22,455 bases of DNA, from positions 1 to 22,455 of the forward strand of contig DAIAMA010000001.1 in the NCBI GenBank assembly GCA_027438535.1, in the 5' to 3' direction. Positions within the stretch are counted from its first letter, which is position 1; each line of letters starts with the position of its first letter. The notes beneath the pieces were generated by a model, which saw only the letters and a program-made list of their open reading frames with translations, was not told where the DNA came from and did no database searches. Both the position numbers and the translations under genes were made by a program. Origin of the DNA: a bacterium. GTDB taxonomy: Bacteria; Pseudomonadota; Gammaproteobacteria; Burkholderiales; Thiobacteraceae. Below, one piece after another: positions 1-8,137 of this stretch.

Positions 1-419
1 CGCTTTGCGTTCGCGGCGACTTCCACATGCTCGTAATTTTTCTTGAGATCGTCCAGCGTGAGTTCCGTCGGACTTTGCAGCGCATCGCCGCCGATTTTCA
101 AGCGCCAATCCTGCGCGCTTAATTTATTGGGAATGCCGGACAAATGCCAGCGCACGAAAAATGCATCGTTGGGCGTGAACATTTCATTAAAGTACGATAC
201 CGGCGTTTCATAATTTGGCGCGCGGAAAGTACGCTTGATCAAGGGCTTTTTCCCCGGCAAGGACGCCAGGATGGATTCCGCTATGTCGCCATCCGGCAAT
301 ATCTGCTGCGCAAGATTGAATTTATCGGCCGCGAACGCAAAGCGCGGCACCAGGACACCGCCGCTCACGGTTGCCAACCCGCCTGCAACGCCTTTCAAGA
401 ATTCCCGTCTACTGGACAT
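1..419 (-). CDS. Sulfite-oxidase-type molybdopterin oxidoreductase, Tat-exported (3' end cut by window edge)
   Basis: The first 139 codons are open from ATG at 419, preceded by AAAGGA six bases upstream. The N-terminus MSSRREFLKG followed by a hydrophobic stretch ending PRFAFAAD is a Tat signal peptide, so the enzyme should fold around its cofactor in the cytoplasm and act in the periplasm. The stretch RAPNYETPVSYFN..MFTPNDAFFVRWHL and the later KIGGDAL are typical of the sulfite oxidase / SorA-like molybdopterin domain (family knowledge). The Mo-ligand Cys expected shortly after VEVA is not reached. The last few residues (ANAKR) come from a 17-bp inverted copy of bases 328-344, so the edge sequence may be an assembly artefact. 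The exact substrate (sulfite or another) cannot be settled from this fragment. Confidence 0.75.
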   Translation of the reverse strand, partial: MSSRREFLKGVAGGLATVSGGVLVPRFAFAADKFNLAQQILPDGDIAESILASLPGKKPLIKRTFRAPNYETPVSYFNEMFTPNDAFFVRWHLSGIPNKLSAQDWRLKIGGDALQSPTELTLDDLKKNYEHVEVAANAK

Positions 420-527
420 ACCTATTCCTTTCCCAACAAGACCATGTTTTAAACCAGGTTGCTTTGAAATCGCGGCGCGTGTCTAAGCTTATGGGGTACC
501 CGCGCGCACCCATCGATGCAAATTTAA

Positions 528-555
528 TTTATATAATGGGAAAGGAAAATGTCAA
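528..555 (-). promoter_or_regulatory. Sigma70-like promoter for the molybdopterin oxidoreductase
   Basis: On the minus strand a perfect -35 TTGACA (550-555) is separated by 16 bp from TATAAA (528-533). Transcription would start near 521, leaving a leader of about 100 bases before the ATG at 419. The hexamers are seen directly; their use is inferred. Confidence 0.6.
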
Positions 556-574
556 GGCAGCTTTGCCGGCTGCC
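556..574 (-). terminator. Possible terminator hairpin downstream of glgP
   Basis: On the minus strand GGCAGC and GCTGCC form a 6-bp stem with a 7-base loop, followed by a T-rich run (TTGACATTTT). It lies about 60 bases after the glgP stop. The T-rich run also contains the -35 box of the next gene, so this may be a combined terminator-promoter junction. The stem is short. Confidence 0.4.
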
Positions 575-632
575 CGCACACTGCAATACTCATGTCAGAG
601 CCAGGGCGGGACACGCCAGGAACGGCGCGCGC

Positions 633-3125
633 TTAAACGCGATCTTTATGGCGCTTACGCGTCACGGCATGCACATCCCAAATCCGCTGCGCGTATTCGC
701 GTATGGTGCGATCGGAAGAAAACTTGCCCATGCGCGCCACGTTGAGAATAGCCTTGCGCATCCAAGCTTCTTTATCGCGATACAAGTGCTCTACTTGTTG
801 TTGGCAAGCGATGTACGCGGCATAGTCGGCGAGCAGCAGGTAATGATCCCCGTCGCGGGTCAACGCGTCGAATACCGGCTTGAAACGCGCGTGATCGTCC
901 GGGGAAAAATAGCCGTTATTGATCATATCCAGCGCTTGCTTCAACTCGGGATTGCTGTCGTAGTATTGCCATGGGTTATAGCCGCCGGCGCGCAACTGCG
1001 CCACTTCTTCCGTGGTCATGCCGAAAATAAAAATATTCTCCGCGCCGACTTCATTGTGAATCTCGATGTTGGCGCCGTCCAGGGTACCGATGGTAAGCGC
1101 GCCGTTCAACGCCAGCTTCATATTGCCGGTGCCAGACGCCTCGGTGCCAGCGGTGGAAATTTGCTGCGACAAATCGGCGGCGGGGATGATGTCCTCCGCG
1201 GTGGAAACATCATAGTTCGGAATAAATACCACCTTAAGCCGGCCGCCCACCAGCGGATCGTTGTTCACCACATCCGCGACATCATTGATGAGCTTGATCA
1301 CGCGCTTAGCCATCTGATAGCCGGGCGCGGCCTTGCCGCCGAAAATCACCGTGCGCGGCACGCTCTCGCCGCCGGCGCGAATGCGGTTATACAACGTGAC
1401 GATATGCAGTACATTGAGCAACTGCCGCTTGTATTCGTGCATGCGCTTGATCTGCACGTCGAACAAAGAATCGGGATCGACGCGCAGAGCAAGCCGTTGC
1501 TCGATCACTTGCGCTAAACGTACCTTGTTCGCGCGCTTTACCTGGGCGAATTCGTCACGGAACGCGGCATCCTCCGCCAAACCGTCCAGGCGCCGCAGCT
1601 CGCTTAATTCTTTCAGCCACGCCTTGCCGATGCGTGCGGTAATGAGTTTCGACAAGCCCGGGTTGGCCTGATTCAGCCACCGCCGCGGCGTAATGCCATT
1701 GGTCATATTGATGATCTTGTCCGGCCATAGGCGGTGAAAATCGGCGAAGATGGTCTCTTTCATCAATTGCGTGTGAATTTCCGCCACGCCGTTCACCTTA
1801 TGACTGCCGACGATGGCGAGATGCGCCATGCGTATGCGCTTATTTTGCGACTCATCGATGATGGATAGGCGGCGCAATAACTCGGTATCGCCGGGATAAC
1901 GATGCATCACCTCGCGCATGAAACGATGATTGATTTCGTAAACGATTTGCAAATGCCGTGGCAACACGCGCTCGAACAGCGCCACCGGCCAAGTCTCCAA
2001 CGCTTCCGGCATCAAGGTGTGATTGGTGTAGGCGAAGGTGCGCGTGGTGATATCCCACGCTTGCTCCCACGCCATGCCATGCAGATCGACCAGCATGCGC
2101 ATCAATTCCGGAATGGCGATGGACGGATGCGTGTCATTGAGCTGAATCGCCACCTTATTCGGCAACTCGTCGAAAGTGTCATGAAATTTTCTGTACCGGT
2201 AGAAAATATCCTGCAACGATGCGCACACGAAGAAGTACTGCTGTTTCAATCGCAACTCGCGGCCCATTTCGGTGGTATCGTCGGGATACAGCACCTTGGA
2301 TAAGTTCTCGGACTCATTCTTGTCTTCCACCGCGCGGATATAGTTGCCCTCGTTGAAATAGCCGAGATCGAAATCGCGCGTCGCTTTCGCCGCCCACAGC
2401 CGCATGTTATTCACGGTATCGGTGCGGTAACCGGGAATCGGGTAATCGTAGGCCATCGCCATCACATCGTCCGAATCCACCCAGTGGTAGCGCATGGCGC
2501 CATGCTCATCGGCGTAGTTCAGCACGCGGCCGTGAAACTTCACCGGGTACAACACCTCCGCGCGCGGAAATTCCCACGGATTGCCGTAGCGCAGCCAGTT
2601 ATCCGGGTGTTCCACTTGCACGCCATGCTCGATGCGCTGATTGAACATGCCGTATTCGTAGCGGATGCCGTAGCCATAGCCGGGAATGCTCAAGGTTGCC
2701 ATCGAATCCAGGAAACAGGCCGCGAGGCGTCCGAGACCGCCATTACCCAGGGCCGCATCGTTTTCCATTTCACGGATATTCTCCAGCGCCAAGCCCATAT
2801 CCGTTAAAGCGCGGCGGAACCCTTCTTCGCAGTCGATGTTCAGCATGCTGTTCATCAGCGTGCGGCCCATCAAGAATTCCATGGAAAAATAATAGACGCG
2901 CTTGGTGTCCTCGCGGTAATAACTACGCATGGTTTCCATCCAGCGCTCGATCAGGCGCTCGCGCACCACCGCCGCCGCGCTGTAAAACCAATCGCGGTCC
3001 GTCGCGGTGATCGGATCTTTACCGATGGAATACATCAGCCGATTCGCGAGCGAGCGCTTGATCGACTGCGCGTCGAACGCGGGCTTATCCAGGTCGAGTT
3101 GCATGGATTTGGGGGATTTGGCCAT
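633..3125 (-). CDS. glgP: Glycogen/alpha-glucan phosphorylase
   Basis: Cytosolic enzyme that releases glucose-1-phosphate from the non-reducing ends of glycogen and other alpha-1,4-glucans, using pyridoxal phosphate. The 830-residue product has the family's usual length. The PLP-lysine motif EASGTGNMK places the Schiff-base lysine at K670, followed by NGALTIGTLDGANIEI. Other hallmarks are GNGGLGRLAACFLDS (residues 127-141) and QIKRMHEYKRQLLN (558-571). The reading frame is open for 89 codons upstream, but the start MAKSPKSMQ at 3125 is preferred because AGGAG lies just before it and homology begins there. No other glycogen genes are visible nearby, so the enzyme stands alone here. It follows the exchanger gene on the same strand after 110 bases and may have its own promoter. 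Confidence 0.96.
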   Translation of the reverse strand: MAKSPKSMQLDLDKPAFDAQSIKRSLANRLMYSIGKDPITATDRDWFYSAAAVVRERLIERWMETMRSYYREDTKRVYYFSMEFLMGRTLMNSMLNIDCEEGFRRALTDMGLALENIREMENDAALGNGGLGRLAACFLDSMATLSIPGYGYGIRYEYGMFNQRIEHGVQVEHPDNWLRYGNPWEFPRAEVLYPVKFHGRVLNYADEHGAMRYHWVDSDDVMAMAYDYPIPGYRTDTVNNMRLWAAKATRDFDLGYFNEGNYIRAVEDKNESENLSKVLYPDDTTEMGRELRLKQQYFFVCASLQDIFYRYRKFHDTFDELPNKVAIQLNDTHPSIAIPELMRMLVDLHGMAWEQAWDITTRTFAYTNHTLMPEALETWPVALFERVLPRHLQIVYEINHRFMREVMHRYPGDTELLRRLSIIDESQNKRIRMAHLAIVGSHKVNGVAEIHTQLMKETIFADFHRLWPDKIINMTNGITPRRWLNQANPGLSKLITARIGKAWLKELSELRRLDGLAEDAAFRDEFAQVKRANKVRLAQVIEQRLALRVDPDSLFDVQIKRMHEYKRQLLNVLHIVTLYNRIRAGGESVPRTVIFGGKAAPGYQMAKRVIKLINDVADVVNNDPLVGGRLKVVFIPNYDVSTAEDIIPAADLSQQISTAGTEASGTGNMKLALNGALTIGTLDGANIEIHNEVGAENIFIFGMTTEEVAQLRAGGYNPWQYYDSNPELKQALDMINNGYFSPDDHARFKPVFDALTRDGDHYLLLADYAAYIACQQQVEHLYRDKEAWMRKAILNVARMGKFSSDRTIREYAQRIWDVHAVTRKRHKDRV

Positions 3126-3158
3126 TAAGCGCTCCTGAAGGGTGATGACGAATGCATC

Positions 3159-3186
3159 ATTATTGAGCAATAGCGGCCCATTGCAA
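3159..3186 (-). promoter_or_regulatory. Weak candidate promoter for glgP
   Basis: Minus strand TTGCAA (3181-3186), a 16-bp spacer and AATAAT (3159-3164) lie 34 bases before the glgP ATG. Both hexamers deviate from consensus. The call rests mainly on position in the 110-base gap. Confidence 0.3.
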
Positions 3187-3235
3187 GCGTTCTTTAAAGC
3201 GTGGAGCGTGCGATCACTTCGATCGCGCCAGCGGT

Positions 3236-4237
3236 TTAGATCAGCGCCACCGCGAGATACGTCACGTAAAGCACGCCATTCAACCCTAAATGCCACACGC
3301 GCAACTGCCCGCGGCTGAGCATCCACCGCAGCCACAGGCTCGCGATCAGGGTAATGACAATGCCGGCGAACACTTCGCGCTGCGGTGCCCACGGGGTCAG
3401 CATAATACCGATGGCGGGCAGGAGGGTGCCTTGAAACACCATGGCACCGGTGATGTTACCGAACGCCAGCGTGTCTTTGTGGCGGCGGATCCACAAAATG
3501 CTATTGACCTTTTCCGGCAATTCCGTCGCGATCGGGATGATCATCAACGACAACAATAGGGCCGAAATGCCGAATAAGGTGGAGGCCTGTTCCACGCCGT
3601 GAATGAAGCCCTCGGCACCGCCCACCAGCAGCGCGAGGCCGAGCGCGAGCTGTACGATGATCAGCGCCAGATTTTGCGGCAAGCCGATGCGCGCCAGAAA
3701 CATTTTCTCGTGCGCCTCGGTCGCATGGCCATCTTTCACCAGATCGGCGGAAGCGCGCAAGGTAAGCATGATGTAGATAAAATAAGTCAGCACCATGGTG
3801 AGCGCGATCGCGCCGCGCAGCAAAGGCGTATCGTGCGGCACGAAGAGCGCCACCGCGGACAAGGCAAAAGCGCCGAGAAAAAAATTCAGGTCGCGCGTAA
3901 AGCCGGTACGCTCCGGATTGAAATGCCCTTGCAAGCCGCGCTTCTTGAGCACCGACAGCGCCATCAAAAAAATCGACAGCGTGGAGAGCATCAGCGGCGC
4001 ACCGAGAATCGCGCCCACGCCGATCTCCTGGTTGATTTGCGTGTTTCCGGTACCGGCGAAAATCGCCAACAGCGGCACCATGGTTTCCGGCAGCGCCGTG
4101 CCCACCGCCGCGAACAGCGAACCCGTCACGCCTTCCGAGATCTTGAGCCGTTCTCCCAGATGCTCCAGCGCATTGGTAAAGATCTCCGCCGCGATCAAAA
4201 TAACGAATAACATAAAAATCAATTCCGCAATGACCAC
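3236..4237 (-). CDS. Sodium/calcium exchanger family (CaCA) membrane protein
   Basis: A 333-residue, very hydrophobic inner-membrane protein with the two alpha-repeats of the cation/Ca2+ exchanger superfamily. Repeat 1 contains GTALPE (residues 46-51), followed by a GAILGAP element. Repeat 2 contains PIATELPE (235-242) followed by GNITGAMVFQG (260-270). The acidic residues in these repeats bind the cation in known members, so Na+- or H+-coupled Ca2+ (or related cation) efflux is the likely role; the ion cannot be read from sequence. Translation starts at GTG (4237), seven bases after a good AAGGAG. The gene diverges from ampD across only 43 bases. There is no regulatory RNA or partner gene to narrow the substrate. 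Confidence 0.85.
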   Translation of the reverse strand: MVIAELIFMLFVILIAAEIFTNALEHLGERLKISEGVTGSLFAAVGTALPETMVPLLAIFAGTGNTQINQEIGVGAILGAPLMLSTLSIFLMALSVLKKRGLQGHFNPERTGFTRDLNFFLGAFALSAVALFVPHDTPLLRGAIALTMVLTYFIYIMLTLRASADLVKDGHATEAHEKMFLARIGLPQNLALIIVQLALGLALLVGGAEGFIHGVEQASTLFGISALLLSLMIIPIATELPEKVNSILWIRRHKDTLAFGNITGAMVFQGTLLPAIGIMLTPWAPQREVFAGIVITLIASLWLRWMLSRGQLRVWHLGLNGVLYVTYLAVALI

Positions 4238-4280
4238 GCTGTTTCTCCTTAGGTAGTGCGCGCATTATACTGGGAACACC

Positions 4281-4817
4281 ATGCATATCGATTCCAACGG
4301 TCTGCTCTCGGGCGCACGCTACATTCCCTCGCCCAATTGCGATGCGCGGCCGGATAACTGCGAGGCGAACCTAATCGTCATTCACAATATTAGTCTGCCG
4401 CCGGACGCGTTCGGCGGCCCGGGCGTGATCGAGCTATTCACCAATCGGCTCGATCCCAGCGCGCACCCTTATTACGCCACCATTCAAGGCTTGCGCGTCT
4501 CCGCGCATTTTTTTATCCGGCGCGACGGCGAGCTTATTCAGTTCGTTCCCTGTACCCAGCGCGCCTGGCATGCCGGTGCATCTAGCTGGCGCGGGCGCGA
4601 GCGCTGCAATGATTTCTCCATCGGCATCGAGCTCGAGGGCTCGGATACCACGTCCTTTACCGAAGCCCAGTATGCGTGGCTTTTGCGCATGATTCCCGCG
4701 CTCAAAGCCGCCTATCCCATTATCGGCATTACCGGGCATGCCGACATCGCGCCGGGACGCAAGACCGACCCGGGCCCGTATTTCAATTGGGCGCGCCTGT
4801 CCGCGGTTTTGCCGTAA
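4281..4817 (+). CDS. ampD: 1,6-anhydro-N-acetylmuramyl-L-alanine amidase AmpD
   Basis: Cytosolic zinc amidase that cuts the peptide from anhydro-muropeptides during cell-wall recycling; in bacteria with ampC its loss raises beta-lactamase expression. The 178-residue length fits the family. The zinc ligands are visible: H35 in VIHNISLPP, H153 in TGHADIAPGRKTDPGP and D163 in the same motif. The catalytic pair E117 (SIGIELEG) and K161 is also present. The conserved stretch RERCNDFSIGIELEG is intact. No ampE or ampC is adjacent. A TATACT at 4265 is a possible -10, but it lies very close to the ATG and no clear ribosome site is seen, so the leader may be very short. Confidence 0.95.
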   Translation: MHIDSNGLLSGARYIPSPNCDARPDNCEANLIVIHNISLPPDAFGGPGVIELFTNRLDPSAHPYYATIQGLRVSAHFFIRRDGELIQFVPCTQRAWHAGASSWRGRERCNDFSIGIELEGSDTTSFTEAQYAWLLRMIPALKAAYPIIGITGHADIAPGRKTDPGPYFNWARLSAVLP

Positions 4818-4858
4818 ATCCCCATAAATTTTGTTTTAAATCAGTGTTGCATAAGCAC

Positions 4859-4887
4859 TTGCATTGCATCTAAAACATGCATATAAT
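4859..4887 (+). promoter_or_regulatory. Sigma70 promoter of the hemP-bfd-bfr operon
   Basis: TTGCAT (4859-4864), a 17-bp spacer and a perfect TATAAT (4882-4887) precede hemP. The start point would fall near 4894, inside the Fur box that directly abuts the -10. Hexamers and spacing are seen; activity is inferred. Confidence 0.75.
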
Positions 4888-4902
4888 TGCGAATCATTCT
4901 CA
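4888..4902 (+). promoter_or_regulatory. Fur box (iron-responsive operator)
   Basis: TGCGAATCATTCTCA is a 7-1-7 inverted repeat with one mismatch between arms, close to the classical Fur site TGATAATNATTATCA. It touches the -10 box and covers the predicted start point, a standard place for Fur-Fe2+ repression. It implies that hemP, bfd and bfr are switched on under low iron. Confidence 0.75.
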
Positions 4903-4924
4903 TTATTAAGCGGCGCAATTCAAT

Positions 4925-5110
4925 ATGAACAACCCGATTACGGCCCCGGTAGCCGACCTCGATGGGCAGCAGTTCGTGGTGCTGGACCGGAGCAAGCCCA
5001 TTCACAGCGAAGCCCTGTTTTTACGCGGGGATGAGGTGCTTATCCGGCACCAGGGCGAACATTACCGCCTGCGCCGCACGCGCAACGGCAAACTTATCCT
5101 GACCAAATAG
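4925..5110 (+). CDS. hemP: Hemin uptake protein HemP/HmuP family
   Basis: A 61-residue protein ending YRLRRTRNGKLILTK, the signature of the HemP/HmuP family, with the upstream LFLRGDEVLIRHQGEHYRLR also typical. Members are small cytosolic proteins encoded beside haem-uptake genes; in rhizobia and Bradyrhizobium HmuP acts as a co-activator of haem-receptor expression. No TonB receptor or haem transporter lies in this window; the partners here are bfd and bfr. The gene follows a strong promoter with a Fur box, and bfd starts 14 bases after its stop, so the three form one iron-regulated transcript. The family assignment is firm; the molecular role in this organism is inferred. Confidence 0.9.
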   Translation: MNNPITAPVADLDGQQFVVLDRSKPIHSEALFLRGDEVLIRHQGEHYRLRRTRNGKLILTK

Positions 5111-5124
5111 CGGAGCCGGCCGAC

Positions 5125-5355
5125 ATGTATGTCTGTGTATGCAAATCCATCACCGATAGCCAAATCCGGCGCGCCGTCGATGAAGGCGCTTGCTCTATGC
5201 GCGACTTGTGCCAGAATTTGGGTGCGTGCTCGCAATGCGGGAAGTGTGCGCAACATGTACTTTCCGAACTGCGGCAAGCCTTATCCGGCACCGGCGCCCA
5301 AGCCGCGCCGGGCCCGCTTTACCCCCTATACGACGCCCGTCAGGAGGCAGCATGA
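5125..5355 (+). CDS. bfd: Bacterioferritin-associated ferredoxin
   Basis: A 76-residue [2Fe-2S] protein with the Bfd pattern [10 protein letters not shown] (C4, C6) and ACSQCGKC, giving cluster ligands C38 and C41. In Pseudomonas, Bfd docks on bacterioferritin at the haem and passes electrons in to release stored iron as Fe2+ when iron is scarce. That matches its place directly before bfr and behind a Fur box. The last codons overlap the bfr start by four bases (ATGA), indicating coupled translation. The C-terminal tail after residue 50 is Pro/Ala-rich, longer than the minimal domain and probably disordered. Confidence 0.95.
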   Translation: MYVCVCKSITDSQIRRAVDEGACSMRDLCQNLGACSQCGKCAQHVLSELRQALSGTGAQAAPGPLYPLYDARQEAA

Positions 5356-5819
5356 AAGGCAACCCAAAAATTATCGCGCTTCTCAATCGGCAATTGACAC
5401 TGGAATTGACCGCCATCAACCAATATTTTCTGCATGCGCGCATGTACAAAAATTGGGGACTGGAAAAACTCGGCAAGCACGAATACGACGAATCCATCGA
5501 AGAAATGAAGCACGCCGACCTGCTGATCGAGCGCATTCTGTTTCTGGAAGGCCTGCCTAACCTGCAAGATCTGGGCAAGTTGATGATAGGTGAAAATGCG
5601 CAAGAATGCCTCGCTTGCGATCTCAAGCTGGAGCTGGGCTCGCGTGAACACTTGGTGCAAGCCGTGGCGGCTTGCGAGGCGGACAGCGATTTTGTCTCGC
5701 GCCAAATCTTCGATGAAATTTTGGAAGATACCGAAGAACACATCGACTGGCTGGAAACGCAACTCGGGCTCATTAAGCAAGTCAGCCTGGAAAATTATCT
5801 GCAAAGCCAGATGCGTTAA
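5352..5819 (+). CDS. bfr: Bacterioferritin
   Basis: A 155-residue haem-containing ferritin that builds a 24-mer iron store. The start at 5352 is chosen over upstream in-frame starts because AGGAGG sits just before it and it overlaps bfd by ATGA. The haem ligand M52 and ferroxidase residues E18, Y25, E51, H54, E94 and H130 are at standard positions. Position 127, a Glu iron ligand in E. coli Bfr, is Thr here (EDTEEH, residues 125-130), though E128 and E129 are next to it. The C-terminus LENYLQSQM is typical. Placement after hemP and bfd behind a Fur box suggests the operon handles iron mobilisation more than bulk storage. Confidence 0.95.
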   Translation: MKGNPKIIALLNRQLTLELTAINQYFLHARMYKNWGLEKLGKHEYDESIEEMKHADLLIERILFLEGLPNLQDLGKLMIGENAQECLACDLKLELGSREHLVQAVAACEADSDFVSRQIFDEILEDTEEHIDWLETQLGLIKQVSLENYLQSQMR

Positions 5820-5977
5820 TTTTTTACCGCCGCGGTTTCTCCGCCCGGCGTCTCTTTTGCCAGCCAGCCCTATCCGGGCAAGCCAGCCGAATTTTTACTG
5901 ACTTGCCAAGGATGGCCGTGCCTCCTCTTGGTCAAACTTACTTGAATGCGCCAAGCGCAACATGATAAGGCTGATGC

Positions 5978-6523
5978 ATGCATAACTTCGACCATTGGTT
6001 ACGAATTCCGGCGCTGGTGCTGCCCGCCGTCATTTCGGCGCCGGCCTTCGCAACGCAATATTTGAATGTGGAGCAAGCGCAAAAAATCTTGTTCCCCAAT
6101 GCGGAGCAGTTCCTTGCCGCGCCATTGACGTTAAGCGCCGAACAGATCCGCGCGATCGAAACAAGATCGGGCGTGCGCGTACGCAATAGCACGGTCAACG
6201 CTTGGCGCGCACAGCAAGCGGGCAAGCCGGCTGGCTGGTTTTTGCTGGATGAAGTGTATGGTAAACATGAACTCATTACCTATGCGGTCGCGCTCACGCC
6301 GGACGGTACGGTGCACGGCATCGAAATCCTGGATTACCGCGAGACCCACGGCAATGCGATAAGAAATCCTAAATGGCGCGCTCAATTCGTCGGCAAAAAA
6401 ACGGGCGCGCCTTTGCAACTGGATGATGACATCAAGAATATCAGCGGCGCTACCCTGTCATGCAAGCACGTGACCGAGGGCGTGCGCCGCCTGCTGGCAA
6501 GCTACGCGGTGGCACTGAAATGA
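5978..6523 (+). CDS. Exported FMN-binding domain protein (covalent flavinylation substrate)
   Basis: A 181-residue protein with a signal peptide (hydrophobic core about 10-22, likely cut after AFA at residue 25). It ends with an FMN-binding domain related to NqrC/RnfG. The C-terminal DIKNISGATLSC (residues 151-162) matches the flavinylation motif Dxx(S/T)GAT. In characterised members ApbE links FMN through a phosphoester to the Thr of this motif, probably T159 here. The next gene is apbE, overlapping by ATGA, which strongly supports the assignment. The preceding 158-base gap (5820-5977) separates it from bfr and shows no clear promoter to me. The protein should be a periplasmic one-flavin electron carrier; its donor and acceptor are not known. 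Confidence 0.85.
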   Translation: MHNFDHWLRIPALVLPAVISAPAFATQYLNVEQAQKILFPNAEQFLAAPLTLSAEQIRAIETRSGVRVRNSTVNAWRAQQAGKPAGWFLLDEVYGKHELITYAVALTPDGTVHGIEILDYRETHGNAIRNPKWRAQFVGKKTGAPLQLDDDIKNISGATLSCKHVTEGVRRLLASYAVALK

Positions 6524-7494
6524 ATGCCATGACCGATGCGCCGCCGATGCGCTTGCCGGGCACGGTAACGCAAGTGCGCGCACGCCCGCTACTCGGCACG
6601 CTGGTGGAAATTACCGCGACCGGCGCCACATCGAATCAAGTGCAAAGCGCGATCGATCACGCTTTTAGCGCGGTCGCCGACGTGCATGCGCTGATGAGCT
6701 ACCATGATGCCGCTTCCGAAATATCGCGCATCAATCGCCTGGGTTTCGCCCAAACGGTGCCGGTACACGAACATACTTGGCGCGTGCTAAGTGCGGCGCG
6801 CGAAATCGCCGAAACCAGCGGCGGGCTATTCGACATCAGCGTTGCCCCGACGTTAACGCGCTTGGGCTTCTTGCCGCGCCATCGCGATTTTCCGCGCATT
6901 TCCGGTCAAGGCGATTGGCGGCATGTGACCCTGCTTTCCGGCCGGCGCGTGCAGCTGACGCGACGCATACGCATCGATGTCTCCGGCATCGCCAAAGGCT
7001 ATGCGGTGGACATCGCCATCCATGCCCTGCAAGCCTGCGGCATGGTTGCCGGGTGCGTCAACGCCGGCGGCGATTTACGCCTATTCGGCGACGCCGCGCA
7101 AACCCTTCATGTGCGCGCCCCGCACGCACCTACCCGGATTTTGCCCTTGATGGCATTGTCCGAAGGCGCGGCGGCGACTTCCGCCGCGTATTTTTCCCAG
7201 CGCCGCCACGCGGGCCAGATGATTGCGCCGCTGATTCATCCGCACACGCGCACCCCCTGCACCACGCAGCGCAGCATCACCGTGCTGGCGCAAACCTGCA
7301 TGCACGCCGATGCCCTGACCAAGGTCGTGCACGCCGATGCGGCCCAAGCCGCCAAAATTCTGGCCCGTTATAACGCCCGCGCGCTGATGGTGGAACATGA
7401 CCCCGTGACCAACGGCTGCCGCGTATTCGACAGCGGCACGGCCGCTCCCATTAAGTGGCGCGCGCATTGGGGCGTGGAAACCCGGCATGCCTAA
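6520..7494 (+). CDS. apbE: FAD:protein FMN transferase
   Basis: A 324-residue ApbE that transfers FMN from FAD to Thr/Ser in target flavoproteins in a Mg2+-dependent reaction. Motifs in order are PLLGTLVEI (23-31), FDISVAPTL (104-112), DVSGIAKGYAVD (153-164), VNAGGDLR (180-187) and the metal-binding HADALTK region (262-268). The ATG at 6520 overlaps the stop of the FMN-protein gene (ATGA) and was chosen over an in-frame ATG at 6460, which lies inside that gene. No obvious lipobox or signal peptide is seen at this start. ApbE normally works on the periplasmic side, so the export route is unclear. The adjacent SGAT protein is its evident substrate. Confidence 0.93.
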   Translation: MNAMTDAPPMRLPGTVTQVRARPLLGTLVEITATGATSNQVQSAIDHAFSAVADVHALMSYHDAASEISRINRLGFAQTVPVHEHTWRVLSAAREIAETSGGLFDISVAPTLTRLGFLPRHRDFPRISGQGDWRHVTLLSGRRVQLTRRIRIDVSGIAKGYAVDIAIHALQACGMVAGCVNAGGDLRLFGDAAQTLHVRAPHAPTRILPLMALSEGAAATSAAYFSQRRHAGQMIAPLIHPHTRTPCTTQRSITVLAQTCMHADALTKVVHADAAQAAKILARYNARALMVEHDPVTNGCRVFDSGTAAPIKWRAHWGVETRHA

Positions 7495-8137
7495 ATTTCC
7501 GCCCCTGCCTATTCGTTTTGCCGTTCCGCATAAGCGCTTGCTGTATGCCGTGTTCGTTTTGCTTTGGCTGAGCGGCGCGCTATGGCTCGCCTTCCATTAT
7601 TTCTTGCGCGTGCCCGGCGCATTCGGCATGGCTGCCCATCCCTTGGAAATCTGGTGGCTGCGGCTGCACGGCCTGATGGGTTTCGCCGCGCTGGTCGCGC
7701 TGGGCTCGGTGCTGCCGGTGCACGCCCGGCACGCTTGGCGGCTCAAAAAAAATCGCGCCAGCGGCCTGGCCATGAAAAGTATTTTTGGGTGGCTGGCCGC
7801 CACGGGCTACGCGCTGTATTACTTTGCCAGCGAGTCCAATGAGACGTGGCTGCCGCTCTTGCACTGGATCGCGGGGCTCATGCTGCCCGCGATGATAGTG
7901 TTGCATATTCGCCGCGGCCGCGCGCGGCCCAGCATTTCTCGAAACCCGGCAAGCGCACACGCGTACGCCGTTCACCCTCCGCCAGCCAGCACCACGCCTT
8001 TCAGCGCCGCCAGCCAGCCCATCCCTGGTAAACACTCTGAAAGGAATATCCATGCATTACCCAAACTTCAAACCGGCGCTGCTGGCGGCGCTGATCAGCC
8101 TGTCGTTCAACGCCCAGGCGGAATCCTCCTCCGCTAG
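7487..8137 (+). CDS. Four-helix membrane protein, possible b-type haem electron carrier
   Basis: The product has four predicted membrane helices (about 17-40, 60-80, 97-114, 122-140). Histidines lie in or at the ends of helices: H37, H61, H79, H82, H126 and H140. This layout recalls small haem-b membrane proteins such as the DUF4405 family that accompany flavinylated proteins; I infer haem binding and have no direct proof. The start overlaps apbE by eight bases, so it belongs to the same operon. Past residue 145 the frame runs on through low-complexity sequence for about 70 residues and overlaps the porin gene by 86 bases. A frame change near 7920 would end it at 8031 instead. The membrane domain is secure; the C-terminus is doubtful. 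Confidence 0.65.
   Translation: MPKFPPLPIRFAVPHKRLLYAVFVLLWLSGALWLAFHYFLRVPGAFGMAAHPLEIWWLRLHGLMGFAALVALGSVLPVHARHAWRLKKNRASGLAMKSIFGWLAATGYALYYFASESNETWLPLLHWIAGLMLPAMIVLHIRRGRARPSISRNPASAHAYAVHPPPASTTPFSAASQPIPGKHSERNIHALPKLQTGAAGGADQPVVQRPGGILLR

Noticed and set aside
549..1517. 322-codon plus-strand ORF opposite glgP
   Set aside because: It is antisense to a strongly conserved glgP segment, has no family resemblance and reflects GC-rich codon shadow.
3126..3392. 89-residue N-terminal extension of glgP
   Set aside because: Arg/Ala-rich, overlaps the end of the exchanger gene, and the downstream ATG has a good AGGAG and matches family length.
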